Of a stretch of 64,000 nucleotides of DNA, positions 12,501 to 20,024 are shown in pieces. A program made the translations under genes and the position numbers. This DNA is from Neglectibacter sp. X58 (GTDB taxonomy: Bacteria; Bacillota; Clostridia; Oscillospirales; Acutalibacteraceae), in NCBI RefSeq assembly GCF_009936035.1, contig NZ_QWEO01000002.1, positions 153,840-217,839 on the forward strand. Direction: 5' to 3'. The notes below the pieces were generated by a model. That model was not told the DNA's origin. It was given only the letters and a program-made list of their open reading frames with translations, and did not search any database. The stretch's first letter is position 1, and every line of letters begins with the position of its first letter.

Positions 12501-12657
12501 CGCGGCGGAACTGCCTCTTGTCCCAGCTTTCCTGTTTGTGTTCTGCGCCGGCTGCCTGGGCCTGTTCCTTTTATATTATCCCATCATCTCCGGCGCTCCC
12601 ACCACGCGGGCCTTTGCCGACGCCTTAGAGCTTCTGCCAGACTGGCATTTTGCCTAG
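9571..12657 (+). CDS. Tandem GT-C glycosyltransferase fusion with a PMT-type C-terminal half
   Basis: 1028 aa. The N-terminal half (about 1-410) is a polytopic GT-C glycosyltransferase with an early acidic motif in QTDIDTFKSWG and YLDYPPGYLY, followed by many membrane spans. A soluble segment (about 470-590) resembles a discoidin/F5-8C carbohydrate-binding fold (QVEVSGDGQAW, ARYVRLTAPDSF). The C-terminal half (about 605-1028) matches the protein O-mannosyltransferase family: DE motif in YFDEIYHARTAYEHL, THPPLGKYIIALG, TRIATIDTYAVFF, and a four-helix end. Such enzymes use polyprenyl-phosphate sugars on the outer membrane face. Acceptor and sugar are unknown. GAAAGGAACG lies 11 nt before the ATG. 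It stands alone, not in an obvious operon. Confidence 0.87.
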   Translation: MGIEIIVSITFAALLVYQGGRRQKEAALDRFALWGGLLLFSAFLLRLLLGYYTQGYQTDIDTFKSWGRILNEVGFKRLYQQDIYLDYPPGYLYVLGLLDRIRLLLGLPEASGGYTLLMKTPAIFADLLCGWALLRLGRPRIGDRAALFVSGAYLFCPAVLVNSAQWGQVDSFCTALLLGSVLLLYKEKYPLSGLIYGLAVICKPQMLIFAPLYLFFALKRRRWAGLGLGIACALFAILLCSLPFTKGFNFLWLIEKYRATLEYYDYYSLNAYNFWALIGKHWQYLPGPGLHKTLLTLAAPVLATACCGAVIFLSRRKDCLFICPSVLMAVMYLFGVKMHERYLFPMFLFLLLAFIAVGDKRLLWAYGLACGINYLNVAHVLWIFHYLGNNYDPNHWTVQVQSFLQAGTLGYFFYVAYSVYIRGKICPPQRERAAGKPWVFPKGAKMCRADWLCMALVTLCYAGTAFWNLGGHTAAISPWTPLEGEQAVLEAQGEADALHYCAGIAPDVQGYAARVGTQVQVEVSGDGQAWTDCGTLPECYVFAWQQFSLPEKARYVRLTAPDSFTAINEIGLSDGSGLLPLTAQGPGAEKLVDEQGAVPLSTTYENSAYFDEIYHARTAYEHLQGLEPYENTHPPLGKYIIALGISLFGMNPFGWRFMGTLFGVLMLPVFYYLAKQLLGKTWLCAMGTFLFAFDFMHFTQTRIATIDTYAVFFLLLMYSCMWAFLRQDILRDGWRRLLPPLALSGLFTGLGIASKWTCAYGAVGLAVLYFWKLWIQLREEKQAGRDMRPALIKAGKLCGWCCLFFVLIPFVLYFCAFLPMTTLPHNAGNIWGSFWNYQTNMFHYHAQLQAEHYFASPWYEWPVDLRPIWYFAGGGEGAYSTISAMGSPLLWWAGLLALPGAAVLLLRDRRANCALLLAGYLSVYLPWVLVPRLTFIYHYFTAVPFLVLALLAAVGRWEETPLFSRSIRLGAGREGAPAAELPLVPAFLFVFCAGCLGLFLLYYPIISGAPTTRAFADALELLPDWHFA

Positions 12658-12717
12658 GGCGGTTAAAAGGCAAGGCGCATTTCCGCTTCGTTCAGCGGTG
12701 ATGCTGTTATCAGCAGA

Positions 12718-12750
12718 TGGCAAAACTGTTTTGCTGTCTTTTTATTGCAT
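12718..12750 (+). terminator. Possible terminator after the GT-C gene
   Basis: GGCAAAACTGTTTTGCTG forms a short hairpin followed by TCTTTTTATT. It is modest in strength but correctly placed 60 bp after the stop. Confidence 0.45.
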
Positions 12751-12808
12751 GTTTATATAGCTGTATATAATTTCTTTAACAAATTTAGGTTTTAGGAGAC
12801 AAAAAGCA

Positions 12809-13338
12809 TGAGGAAAATTACTTTGTTTATTGCCATGAGCCTTGATGGATACATTGCTGACAGCAAGGGCGGCGTTGATTGGCTCAAAGGGCAGAGCAGC
12901 AACGATGAGGATATGGATGCCTACTCTGAATTTGCAAAGACTATTGATACAATTTTAATGGGGTGGAATACTTAATCATCAAATTGTTACAGAGCTTTCG
13001 CCTGAAGCGTGGGTGTATAAAAATTTTACAACTTATGTTATTACGCATAATAAGCAGGCTTCTTCTGCAAAAATACAGTTTGTAAACAGGGATCCTGTTG
13101 ATTTGGCGAAAAGCCTAAAAGAAAAAACGGAAAAGATATATGGATATGTGGCGGAGCCAATCTTATCCAACAGTTAGTAAATGAGGATGTAATTGACCGT
13201 TATTATATTACCGTAATTCCCACGCTTTTAGGCGCCGGCATTCGGCTTTTGGGAAATACAAAACAGGAGATTCCTCTAAGATTAATTCATGCGCAGTCAT
13301 ATAATGGCATGACGGATTTAATCTATACACGGAGATAA
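12809..13338 (+). pseudogene. Frameshifted dihydrofolate reductase-like (RibD C-terminal family) gene
   Basis: ATG 12809, preceded by AGGAGA, encodes MRKITLFIAMSLDGYIAD and continues to ILMGWNT before a premature TAA. Reading across an apparent one-base insertion near 12972 restores the frame into HQIVTELSPEAWVYKN, and a second shift of opposite sign near 13134 restores WICGGANLIQQL through to LLGAG and the end at 13338. The intact ancestor would be about 175 aa and of the DHFR/RibD fold. The block is clearly AT-rich compared with its neighbours, which suggests acquisition by transfer followed by decay. A sequencing error is an alternative for either shift. Confidence 0.8.
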
Positions 13339-13396
13339 ATTTATATTTACAAAAAAGAAAGATTAATGCCCGTATGCAAGTGCGGTTCTGCACAAA

Positions 13397-13437
13397 AACA
13401 GTGGGATGCCAGATTACTCTGACATCCCACTGTTTTT
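13397..13437. terminator. Bidirectional terminator
   Basis: AACAGTGGGATG pairs with CATCCCACTGTT, and T-runs occur on both strands. It separates the DHFR pseudogene and the convergent rubrerythrin gene. Confidence 0.85.
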
Positions 13438-13468
13438 TCAAAAGCCTTTGGCTTTACAGCATTTTTTC

Positions 13469-14011
13469 TTAGCCGAAGTACCGCTCCAGCAGGCCCTTGA
13501 ATGCCTTGCCGTGGCGGGCCTCGTCCCGGGCCATCTCGTGAACGGTGTCGTGGATAGCGTCCAGGCCCAGCTCCTTGGCCTTCTTGGCGATGGCCATCTT
13601 GCCAGCGGTAGCGCCGTTCTCAGCGTCTACGCGCATCTGGAGGTTCTTCTTGGTAGAGTCGGTGACCACCTCGCCCAGCAGCTCGGCAAACTTGGCGGCA
13701 TGCTCTGCCTCTTCATAGGCGGCCTTTTCCCAATACAGGCCGATTTCGGGATAGCCTTCGCGATGGGCTACACGGGCCATGGCCAGATACATGCCAACCT
13801 CTGTGCACTCGCCCTGGAAGTTTTCCCGCAGGCCCTGCAGGACTTCTTCATCTACGCCCTTGGCTACGCCCACCACATGCTCGGCAGCCCAGGTCATCTC
13901 GCCAGCCTGCTCGGTGAACTTCTCAGCGGCGGCGCCGCAGACAGGGCACTTCTCCGGGGCGGAATCCCCCTCGTGTACATAGCCGCAGATCTGGCAAACA
14001 AACTTCTTCAT
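13469..14011 (-). CDS. rbr: Reverse rubrerythrin (rubredoxin domain N-terminal)
   Basis: 180 aa. A rubredoxin-type iron site lies at the N-terminus (Cys 6, 9, 22 and 25 in VCQICGY and CPVCGA), followed by a ferritin-like four-helix domain with diiron ligands in [20 protein letters not shown] and [10 protein letters not shown]. Classical rubrerythrin has the opposite domain order, hence 'reverse'. It reduces hydrogen peroxide, and in clostridia reverse rubrerythrins couple NADH oxidoreductases to peroxide and oxygen removal. perR lies 76 bp upstream in the same direction, so peroxide de-repression of the pair is likely. GGAGGAAAC precedes the ATG. Confidence 0.95.
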   Translation of the reverse strand: MKKFVCQICGYVHEGDSAPEKCPVCGAAAEKFTEQAGEMTWAAEHVVGVAKGVDEEVLQGLRENFQGECTEVGMYLAMARVAHREGYPEIGLYWEKAAYEEAEHAAKFAELLGEVVTDSTKKNLQMRVDAENGATAGKMAIAKKAKELGLDAIHDTVHEMARDEARHGKAFKGLLERYFG

Positions 14012-14087
14012 GTCAGTTTCCTCCTGTTTTTCACAATGATAAATTTTTATAAAAAGCGTTGCCGCCTTTTGCCTGATACAATATAGT

Positions 14088-14492
14088 TTAGGCTGTTTTC
14101 CCCTTTTTTACACACCCAGGGCATAATCCCCGCAAGGTGATGCTGGCGCTTTCCACCTGGCAGCCGGCCCGCTGGGAAACCACCTCAAACAGCTCTTTTT
14201 CAAAGGGCACCTCGAAAATATCCACCACGCTTCCGCACTGGCGGCATACCAGGTGGGCATGGGGGCTGGTGTCCCCGTCAAAACGCTCGTAACCGTCAAT
14301 AACCCCCAGGCTGATAGCCTGCCCTGTCTCGCAAAAGCGGTTCAGGTTGCGGTACACTGTGCCCAGGCTCAAATCGGGATATTGGGGCTTCAGCCGCTGA
14401 TACACCCAGTCTGCCGTAGGGTGGCACTTCGTGCCCTGCAGCGCTTCCAAAATAGCCGCCCGCTTGCGGCTGAAATGCTCTTTGCGTTCCAT
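14088..14492 (-). CDS. perR: PerR-type Fur family peroxide-sensing repressor
   Basis: 134 aa from ATG 14492, with GGCAGG before it; a GTG six bases upstream is also possible. It has a winged-helix N-terminus (TVYRNLNRF), the regulatory metal-site pattern [13 protein letters not shown] followed by VVDIF, and two CxxC pairs (CRQC, CPGC) for structural zinc. Asp rather than Glu at the VVD position is typical of PerR. The protein represses peroxide defence genes and is inactivated by metal-catalysed His oxidation. It sits just upstream of rubrerythrin, and autoregulation is likely. Confidence 0.92.
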   Translation of the reverse strand: MERKEHFSRKRAAILEALQGTKCHPTADWVYQRLKPQYPDLSLGTVYRNLNRFCETGQAISLGVIDGYERFDGDTSPHAHLVCRQCGSVVDIFEVPFEKELFEVVSQRAGCQVESASITLRGLCPGCVKKGKTA

Positions 14493-14546
14493 AAACACCT
14501 GCCTTCTTGCCAGTAAACACGCCTGATCTTCTTATATTCTACAGAC

Positions 14547-14575
14547 AGTATAACACAGAATTTTCCATTTGTAAA
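14547..14575 (-). promoter_or_regulatory. perR-rbr promoter
   Basis: Reverse strand TTTACA (14575-14570), a 17-bp spacer and TATACT (14552-14547). The -10 lies inside ATTCT-N16-AGAAT, a possible operator arm pair. Confidence 0.75.
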
Positions 14576-14612
14576 GTAGGAACCATTCTTATTTTTTGTT
14601 TTTTCGCAGCCA

Positions 14613-15428
14613 CTACAGGCAATAGCCAAACTCCCTGTCCAGCCAGGCAAGGCATAAATCCACCCACCGGGCGTTATGCCTGTCCAGGCTGCCCACCTCC
14701 TGGGTGCACACAGACATGCCATGGGGGCCGCTGGGGAACACGTGGGCCTCAAAAGGGATTTTTTCCCGGCTTAAAGCCGCCATCATGGCAATGGTGTTTT
14801 CCACCGGCACCACGTCGTCCTCCGCTGTGTGCCACAAAAAGGCCGGGCAGGCGTGGGGGCCAACATGCCTGTCTAAGGAGAAATAGTCATACCCCGGCTC
14901 CCCCTGCTTATGCCCGCTGACGTTCTCCGTAGATTCCACATGGGCAAAGCGGCCTGCCAGCACCACCGGATAGCACAAAATCATGGCGTCCGGGCGGTTG
15001 CTGCCGTCCTGGAAATCATAGCGCCGCAAAAGCTCCGGATCCTTCCACATGGTGCCCAAAGAGCCTGCCAGATGCCCGCCGGCGGAAAAGCCGCACACCG
15101 CAATGTGTCCGGGATCCACCCGCCACTGGGCGCTGTTAGCCCGCAGCAGGGAAACGGTCTTGGAGGCTTCCGCCAAAGGCAGGAAGTTCCGGGCCTTTTC
15201 CGGGCCTGTGGAATAATGGAGCACGAAAACCTGATAGCCGCGGCCGAAAAAAGCCATGGCCACAGGCTCGTCCTCCCGCTGGGAGCAGAAGCGGTATCCG
15301 CCCCCAGGGCACACCACCACAGCGGGGAAAATTTCCCGGCGCTTTCCCATCTCCATAATGGGCGTGTGCAGATAGGCTGTCACCTCCCCGTCCGTTTCCG
15401 GGAAGGGCTTAAAAGTAAGAATTTGCAT
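14613..15428 (-). CDS. Alpha/beta hydrolase, acetyl-esterase type
   Basis: 271 aa from ATG 15428, chosen because GGAAAGGAGCG lies 6 nt upstream. An oxyanion-hole region PGGGYRF is followed by the nucleophile elbow GFSAGGHLAG, an acidic AEDDVVP motif and a catalytic His in GPHGMSV. This is the layout of esterases that remove acetyl groups from xylan or other sugars and of related BD-FAE enzymes. No signal peptide is seen, so it would act on imported oligosaccharides. Its exact substrate is not visible. Confidence 0.88.
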   Translation of the reverse strand: MQILTFKPFPETDGEVTAYLHTPIMEMGKRREIFPAVVVCPGGGYRFCSQREDEPVAMAFFGRGYQVFVLHYSTGPEKARNFLPLAEASKTVSLLRANSAQWRVDPGHIAVCGFSAGGHLAGSLGTMWKDPELLRRYDFQDGSNRPDAMILCYPVVLAGRFAHVESTENVSGHKQGEPGYDYFSLDRHVGPHACPAFLWHTAEDDVVPVENTIAMMAALSREKIPFEAHVFPSGPHGMSVCTQEVGSLDRHNARWVDLCLAWLDREFGYCL

Positions 15429-15507
15429 AAAAACGCTCCTTTCCGCGCTTGCGCCCGGCCCCTCCATGGGGTATACTTGAAAGAAAACAAAGCGGAGGGA
15501 TTTTGTT

Positions 15508-15684
15508 ATGGGGCCTTATGAATACATTGTGGAAATCATTGCGGGGGATTATGCCACCCTGCTGCGCACCGATCTGCCCGCCCCCGGGGAGCCTATGCCC
15601 ATTGCCGTGGCCCTGCTGCCAGAGGGCACAGACATCGGCACCCGGCTGCACTGGGAAAATTTCGCCTATACAATTGTAGATTAG
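15508..15684 (+). CDS. Small conserved-looking 58-aa protein
   Basis: ATG 15508 follows GCGGAGGGA at good spacing and runs to TAG 15682-15684. The sequence starts MGPYEYIVEIIAGDYATLLR and has PMPIAVALLPEGTDIGTRLH near its end: a short beta-rich acidic protein with no membrane segment. It is divergent from the esterase and overlaps the yfcE-like gene tail to tail by three bases. Function unknown. The good ribosome site and protein-like composition argue that it is real despite its size. Confidence 0.65.
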   Translation: MGPYEYIVEIIAGDYATLLRTDLPAPGEPMPIAVALLPEGTDIGTRLHWENFAYTIVD

Positions 15685-16226
15685 GATAGCGCCAGGCTGT
15701 CATAGGCCTGGCCTTCTAACGTTTTCCAGGTGAAAACGCCCTTTTCCAGTGTCATATATCCCCGGGCGCTGCCCTCCTTGGGCAGGGAAACCGATCCCGG
15801 GTTTACATACCACCAGCCGTCCCGCCCTGTCTTGGCAGGCACGTGGGTGTGCCCGTGAAGCAGCACATCCCCGCTCCCCAGGGAGGGCGGGTTTTCCAGG
15901 TTGTGGTGATGGCCGTGGGCGGCGAACACCAGATGCCCCGCCGCTTCCAGCAGGCAGAAGTCCGCCAGCACCGGGAACTCCAGCACCATCTGATCCACCT
16001 CTGCCTCGCAGTTGCCCCGCACGCAGAAAAGCTTTTCCTTTGCCCCGTTAAGCAGGGCGATCACTTTTTGGGGGTCATATCCCTCCGGCAGGCTGTTCCG
16101 GGGTCCATGGTAGAGCAGATCCCCCAAAAGCAGCAGCCTGTCTGCCTTTTCCATCCGGAAGGCCTCCAGCATCTGCCCGCAGAACCCTGCCGCCCCGTGT
16201 ATGTCTGAAGCTATCATCCATTTCAT
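15681..16226 (-). CDS. yfcE: YfcE/MJ0936-type metallophosphoesterase
   Basis: 181 aa from ATG 16226, preceded by GAAAGGGGTG. The calcineurin-like metal motifs are intact: SDIHG, GDLLYHGPR, RGNCEAE, AHGHHHN and HGHTHVP. YfcE-type enzymes hydrolyse phosphodiesters with a two-metal centre in the cytoplasm; physiological substrates are mostly unknown. The NPGSVSLP motif near the end is also typical of the family. The gene is divergent from the surface-polymer cluster. Confidence 0.92.
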   Translation of the reverse strand: MKWMIASDIHGAAGFCGQMLEAFRMEKADRLLLLGDLLYHGPRNSLPEGYDPQKVIALLNGAKEKLFCVRGNCEAEVDQMVLEFPVLADFCLLEAAGHLVFAAHGHHHNLENPPSLGSGDVLLHGHTHVPAKTGRDGWWYVNPGSVSLPKEGSARGYMTLEKGVFTWKTLEGQAYDSLALS

Positions 16227-16321
16227 TTTGCCCGCACCCCTTTCCAGAGCATATTTTTCTTCCTCCATTGTAGCGATCTCCAGGGGAAATGTCAAATGAA
16301 ATCGGCCCGGGCTGGCAGGAT

Positions 16322-16350
16322 TTGCAAAATGGAAAGGAAACGTGTATAAT
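16322..16350 (+). promoter_or_regulatory. Promoter of the surface-polymer cluster
   Basis: TTGCAA (16322-16327), 17-bp spacer, TATAAT (16345-16350), 57 bp before the first glycosyltransferase. Confidence 0.75.
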
Positions 16351-16407
16351 ACTCCTATCCATTCCCATGATAATTTTTGACGGGGCCTTTCCCCTGAAGG
16401 AGGCAGT

Positions 16408-17382
16408 ATGCCTGCAATCAGTGTAATCGTACCAGTATATAATGTAGAAGCTTATGTGGAGAAGTGCCTGCGCTCTGTGCTGGGCCAGACCTTCCGGGAT
16501 TTTGAAATAGTGGCGGTGGATGACGGATCCAGAGACAAGAGCGGGGAAATCTGCCAGCGCCTTGCCCGGGAGGACGGACGGATACGGGTTGTCCGCCAGG
16601 AAAACCAGGGCCTGGGCGGGGCCAGGAACACCGGCATCCGGGAGGCAAAGGGCCAGTGGCTCCTCTTTCCTGACAGTGATGACTGGCTGGAGCCGGAAGC
16701 CCTGGAGCGCGCCTATAACGCCGCCCAAAAGCATGACGCGGACATGGCAGTGTTTGCCTTCCAGACTGTGAACGAAGGGGGCCAGGTGCTGGGTACCTTC
16801 CGGGAAAGCCTGCCCTTTGATACGCCCCTTGTGCCGGAAGATCAGCGGGACATGCTCTTTGCCGCCCCCTGCGCCTGGAACAAGCTGTACAGGGCGGAGC
16901 TGTTCCAGAAAACCGGCGTGCTGTATCCCCCCCGGGTGTGGTATGAGGACGTGCGCACCACCCCCAAGCTGATGGCCGCCTGCCGCCAGGTGGTATTTAT
17001 CGACTATGTGGGGTATAACTATCTGCAGCGGGCCGGCTCCATCATGTCCAGCATCAACCTGGAACGCAACGTGGAAATTGTGGAGGCCTTTGAGGACTTG
17101 CTGGGATATTTCCGGGCGCAAGGGCTTTTCCCCCGGTATCAGGAGGAGCTGTGCTACCTCACCCTGTTCCACGTATACCTGACCGCCTCTGTGCGGGTGG
17201 CAAGGCTTGATACAAAAAGCCCCCTTTTAGGGCGGTTCCGGGCTTATACGGAAAAGGCTTTCCCAGGCTTTCGCCAAAGCGCTTATCTCCGGCGGCTGAC
17301 AAAAAAGCAGCGCCTGCTGCTGGCCCTGGTGGAAAAACGGCTGTACGGGCTTGTCCGCCTGCTGTTTCAAATCAAGGGATAG
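16408..17382 (+). CDS. Family 2 glycosyltransferase (GT-A fold)
   Basis: 324 aa. The first 110 residues show the GT2 signature ISVIVPVYNVEAYVEKCL, VDDGSRDKSG, NQGLGGARNTG and the PDSDDWLEPE metal-binding block. The C-terminal part (CAWNKLYRAELF, YEDVRTTPKLM) is typical of enzymes that extend capsule or teichoic polymers. It is cytoplasmic, with a basic hydrophobic tail that may touch the membrane. It is the first gene of the cluster and is followed after 12 nt by the flippase. Donor and acceptor sugars cannot be read from the sequence. Confidence 0.92.
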   Translation: MPAISVIVPVYNVEAYVEKCLRSVLGQTFRDFEIVAVDDGSRDKSGEICQRLAREDGRIRVVRQENQGLGGARNTGIREAKGQWLLFPDSDDWLEPEALERAYNAAQKHDADMAVFAFQTVNEGGQVLGTFRESLPFDTPLVPEDQRDMLFAAPCAWNKLYRAELFQKTGVLYPPRVWYEDVRTTPKLMAACRQVVFIDYVGYNYLQRAGSIMSSINLERNVEIVEAFEDLLGYFRAQGLFPRYQEELCYLTLFHVYLTASVRVARLDTKSPLLGRFRAYTEKAFPGFRQSAYLRRLTKKQRLLLALVEKRLYGLVRLLFQIKG

Positions 17383-17394
17383 GGGGGGCGCCAT

Positions 17395-18675
17395 ATGAGC
17401 CTGCGAGAAAAATGGCGGGGCCGCGCCCGCCACGGCCTGCTGGAAAACACCATTATGCTGTATATCCTCCAGTTCTCCACCATGGCCCTGGGCTTTTTCA
17501 CCCAGGGGTTCCAGACCCGGGTGCTGGGCATGGAGAAGGTGGGGGCCTTGGGCGCGGCGGCCTATGCCACGAATTTTTTCCAGATGTTTATCGACTTCGG
17601 CTTCATCCTCTCCGCCACAGCGAAAATTTCCCAGCACAGGGAGGACAGGGCCTATCTTTCCCGGGTGCTCACCTGCGTGGTGGCGGCAAAGTCCCTGTTC
17701 ATGGTTTTGTCCTTTGGGGTGCTGCTGGCCTTTATCGCCCCCAGCCTCACCGGGGAGGGCGAGCTGATGGTATATGTGTTCTACCTGCTCTCCGTGTGCA
17801 TGGGATCCTTCCTGCCAGACTTTATGTACCGGGGCCTGGAGCAGATGTCCGCCGTTACGGTGCGGGCGGTTTCCATCAAGATATTTGCCACCATCATGAT
17901 TTTCCTGTTCATCCGGGAGCCGGCGGACTACTATAAAGTGCCCCTGTTTACAGCCCTTGGAAACGGAGGCGCCCTGGCCTTTGTATACTGGCACCTGTTC
18001 ACCCGGGTGAAGGTGGGCTTTACAAAGGTAAGGCCCGGGGAAATCTGGGCGGAGGTAAAGGAATCCTCCCAGTTTTTCCTCTCCAAGGTGGCAGGCTCTG
18101 TCAACTCCAGCTTAAACGGCGTGCTTTTAAAGGCTGTTGCCGGGGACGCGGTAACAGGCCTTTACACCAACGCGGACAAGGTTATCACTGTGGCCCGCTC
18201 CGGCATGTCCCCCATTGCGGACAGCCTTTACCCCCACATGATGAAGAACCGGAATTTTAGCATTGTGAAAAAAGCCCTGCTCTTTGTATACCCGGTCATT
18301 TTAGCCGGGTGCGCCGTAGTGTTCATTTTTGCGGAGCCTCTGCTGGTGCTGTGGCTTGGCCCGGAGGGCAGGGGCGTGGCCCCGCCCCTGCGGATGCTGA
18401 TGCCGGTGGCGGTGTTCTGTTTCCCCAATTACGTGCTGGGATATCCCACCTTAGGGGCTATGGGGCTTACAAAGTATGCCAACATCTCTGTGGTGTTCGG
18501 CACAGCGGTTTTCCTGCTGGGCATTGCCGCCGCGTGGCTTACCCACAGCATAGGCCTGCTGGCTTTGTGCATGCTTTCCAGCGTGACGGAGTTTTCCATC
18601 CTGGCCTTCCGGGTGGCGGTTATCCTGCGAAACAGGAAGAAATTCCGGGCCAGCCCCAGGCAGCCGGAAAAATAA
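17395..18675 (+). CDS. Wzx-type lipid-linked polysaccharide flippase
   Basis: 426 aa with about 12 hydrophobic spans and the MOP/PST family layout; the N-terminal segment FFTQGFQTRVLGMEKVGALG matches O-antigen/teichuronic flippases. It would move undecaprenyl-linked repeat units across the membrane. The translation start is the ATG in GGGGGGCGCCATATGAGC, 12 nt after the GT2 stop. The presence of a flippase next to sugar-phosphate transferase and TagA-type genes suggests a Wzx/Wzy-type or ABC-independent polymer, but no Wzy polymerase is evident in the window. Confidence 0.88.
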   Translation: MSLREKWRGRARHGLLENTIMLYILQFSTMALGFFTQGFQTRVLGMEKVGALGAAAYATNFFQMFIDFGFILSATAKISQHREDRAYLSRVLTCVVAAKSLFMVLSFGVLLAFIAPSLTGEGELMVYVFYLLSVCMGSFLPDFMYRGLEQMSAVTVRAVSIKIFATIMIFLFIREPADYYKVPLFTALGNGGALAFVYWHLFTRVKVGFTKVRPGEIWAEVKESSQFFLSKVAGSVNSSLNGVLLKAVAGDAVTGLYTNADKVITVARSGMSPIADSLYPHMMKNRNFSIVKKALLFVYPVILAGCAVVFIFAEPLLVLWLGPEGRGVAPPLRMLMPVAVFCFPNYVLGYPTLGAMGLTKYANISVVFGTAVFLLGIAAAWLTHSIGLLALCMLSSVTEFSILAFRVAVILRNRKKFRASPRQPEK

Positions 18676-18690
18676 AGCGGAAAAGGAGAG

Positions 18691-19860
18691 ATGGGCGTGG
18701 GCCTTTTAGGAAAAGCAAAACGCAACAGCCTCTGGCAGCTATACTCCCTGCTGCCAAAGGATCAGAACAAAGCCGTGTGCCAAAGCTTTTACGGGCGCGG
18801 CCTTTCCGACAGCCCCGGGGCCATTGCCCTGGAGCTGCTGCGCCGGGGCTGGAAGGTGTACTGGGTGGTAAAGGACATGTCCCAGAAGGACGCCCTGCCC
18901 GCAGGCATCATCCCTGTGGCCTGTGAAAGCCCGGAAGCCATCTACCACCTGTGTACAGCCGGGGTGTGGGTGGACTGCTGCCGCAAGTGGGCTTACACCC
19001 AGAAGCGTGGGGCCACCTGCTATGTCCAAACCTGGCATGGCTTCCCCTTAAAGCGCATTGAAAAGGACGCTATAGACGCCCTGCCGGCAGATTATATCAG
19101 GGCGGCGAAAAAGGATTCCGCCATGGCGGACGTGTTCCTGTCAAACAGCCGCTTCCTGACGGAAATATACCGCCGGGCCTTCTGGTTTGCAGGGGAAATT
19201 TTAGAATACGGCTTCCCCCGCAACGACCTGCTGTTTGGAAAGCATCCGGAAGTGGCGGAAAAGGTGCGGGAGGCCTTGGGAATCCCTTCTGGGAAGCGGC
19301 TGGCCCTGTATGCCCCCACCTTCCGCAAGGATAACGGCCTTTCCGCCTACGACATGGACTATGCCCGGTGCGCAAAGGCCCTGGGGCAGCGCTTTGGCGG
19401 GGAATGGCTGCTTTTGGCAAAGCTTCACCCCAATATAGCGGCCCGGGCCGGGGAGCTGCGCCTGGATCCCCAGGTGGTGCGAAACGCCTCGGATTACCCG
19501 GACATCCAGGAGCTGTACGTGGCCTGCGAGGCCCTGTTCACAGATTACTCCTCTGTGATGTTCGATTATATGAACACCCAAAAGCCCTGTTTCCTCTATG
19601 TAAACGACATTGCCGCCTATAAGGACGACCGGAACTTCTATTTTGACCTGGACAGGCTCCCCTATCCCCGGGCAGAGGACAATGACGCCCTGGAGCAGGC
19701 TGTGCTGGGCTTTGACGAAGCCTTCCAGGCCCAGGCCCTGGAGCGTTTCCAGGCGGAGTTTGGCATAACGGAAACAGGCCGGGCAGCAGGCCATACGGCA
19801 GACTTCCTGGAAGCAAGGCGGGCAAAGCTGGGTATAGTAAACACACTTGAAAATCGGTAG
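18691..19860 (+). CDS. CDP-glycerol:poly(glycerophosphate) glycerophosphotransferase (TagB/TagF-like)
   Basis: 389 aa. The domain is PF04464-like: VQTWHGFPLKRI, GFPRNDLL, YAPTFRKDNG, AKLHPNI and FTDYSSVMFDYM, with the catalytic His pair in WHG and HPN. It transfers glycerol phosphate from CDP-glycerol to a lipid-linked teichoic precursor on the cytoplasmic side. tagD directly downstream makes the donor. GGAAAAGGAGAG precedes the ATG. The last codons (about VNTLENR) and the stop are encoded inside a palindromic repeat that begins at 19833, so the native C-terminus may have been replaced by repeat insertion. Confidence 0.93.
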   Translation: MGVGLLGKAKRNSLWQLYSLLPKDQNKAVCQSFYGRGLSDSPGAIALELLRRGWKVYWVVKDMSQKDALPAGIIPVACESPEAIYHLCTAGVWVDCCRKWAYTQKRGATCYVQTWHGFPLKRIEKDAIDALPADYIRAAKKDSAMADVFLSNSRFLTEIYRRAFWFAGEILEYGFPRNDLLFGKHPEVAEKVREALGIPSGKRLALYAPTFRKDNGLSAYDMDYARCAKALGQRFGGEWLLLAKLHPNIAARAGELRLDPQVVRNASDYPDIQELYVACEALFTDYSSVMFDYMNTQKPCFLYVNDIAAYKDDRNFYFDLDRLPYPRAEDNDALEQAVLGFDEAFQAQALERFQAEFGITETGRAAGHTADFLEARRAKLGIVNTLENR

Positions 19861-19936
19861 ATACCGGTTTTCAAGCTGGACGGTTATGCCGCTTGGTTCA
19901 AAAGAGGTATACCTCTTTTGAACTGTGTTAACTATA
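19833..19936 (+). repeat. TATAGTAAAC triple-hairpin palindromic element, copy 1
   Basis: 104 bp. Ends TATAGTAAACAC and GTGTTAACTATA frame three hairpins: CTTGAAAATCGGTA/TACCGGTTTTCAAG, CGGTTATGCCG, and TTCAAAAGAGG/CCTCTTTTGAA. Copy 2 at 26570-26676 is inverted. It supplies the stop codon of the TagB/F-like gene. Confidence 0.85.
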
Positions 19937-19946
19937 AAAAATAAAC

Positions 19947-20024
19947 AGAAAGGAACGGTACCGGGCAAAGGGGCAGGGCTTCCACCTTTTTGCGGGATTT
20001 TTGGTATCGCATGGCGACTTTTTT
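19947..20024 (+). promoter_or_regulatory. Hairpin leader of tagD (leader family copy 3)
   Basis: AGAAAGGAACGGTACC, a 40-nt loop region with its own GCAAA/TTTGC pairing, GGTATCG, CATGG and CGACTTTTTT lead to ATG 20025. CGGTACC (19956-19962) pairs with GGTATCG (20003-20009), including one G-U pair. Confidence 0.75.

Noticed and set aside
13208..13441. 77-codon reverse frame over the DHFR pseudogene
   Set aside because: Antisense of the decayed gene, overlaps a terminator and has no ribosome site.
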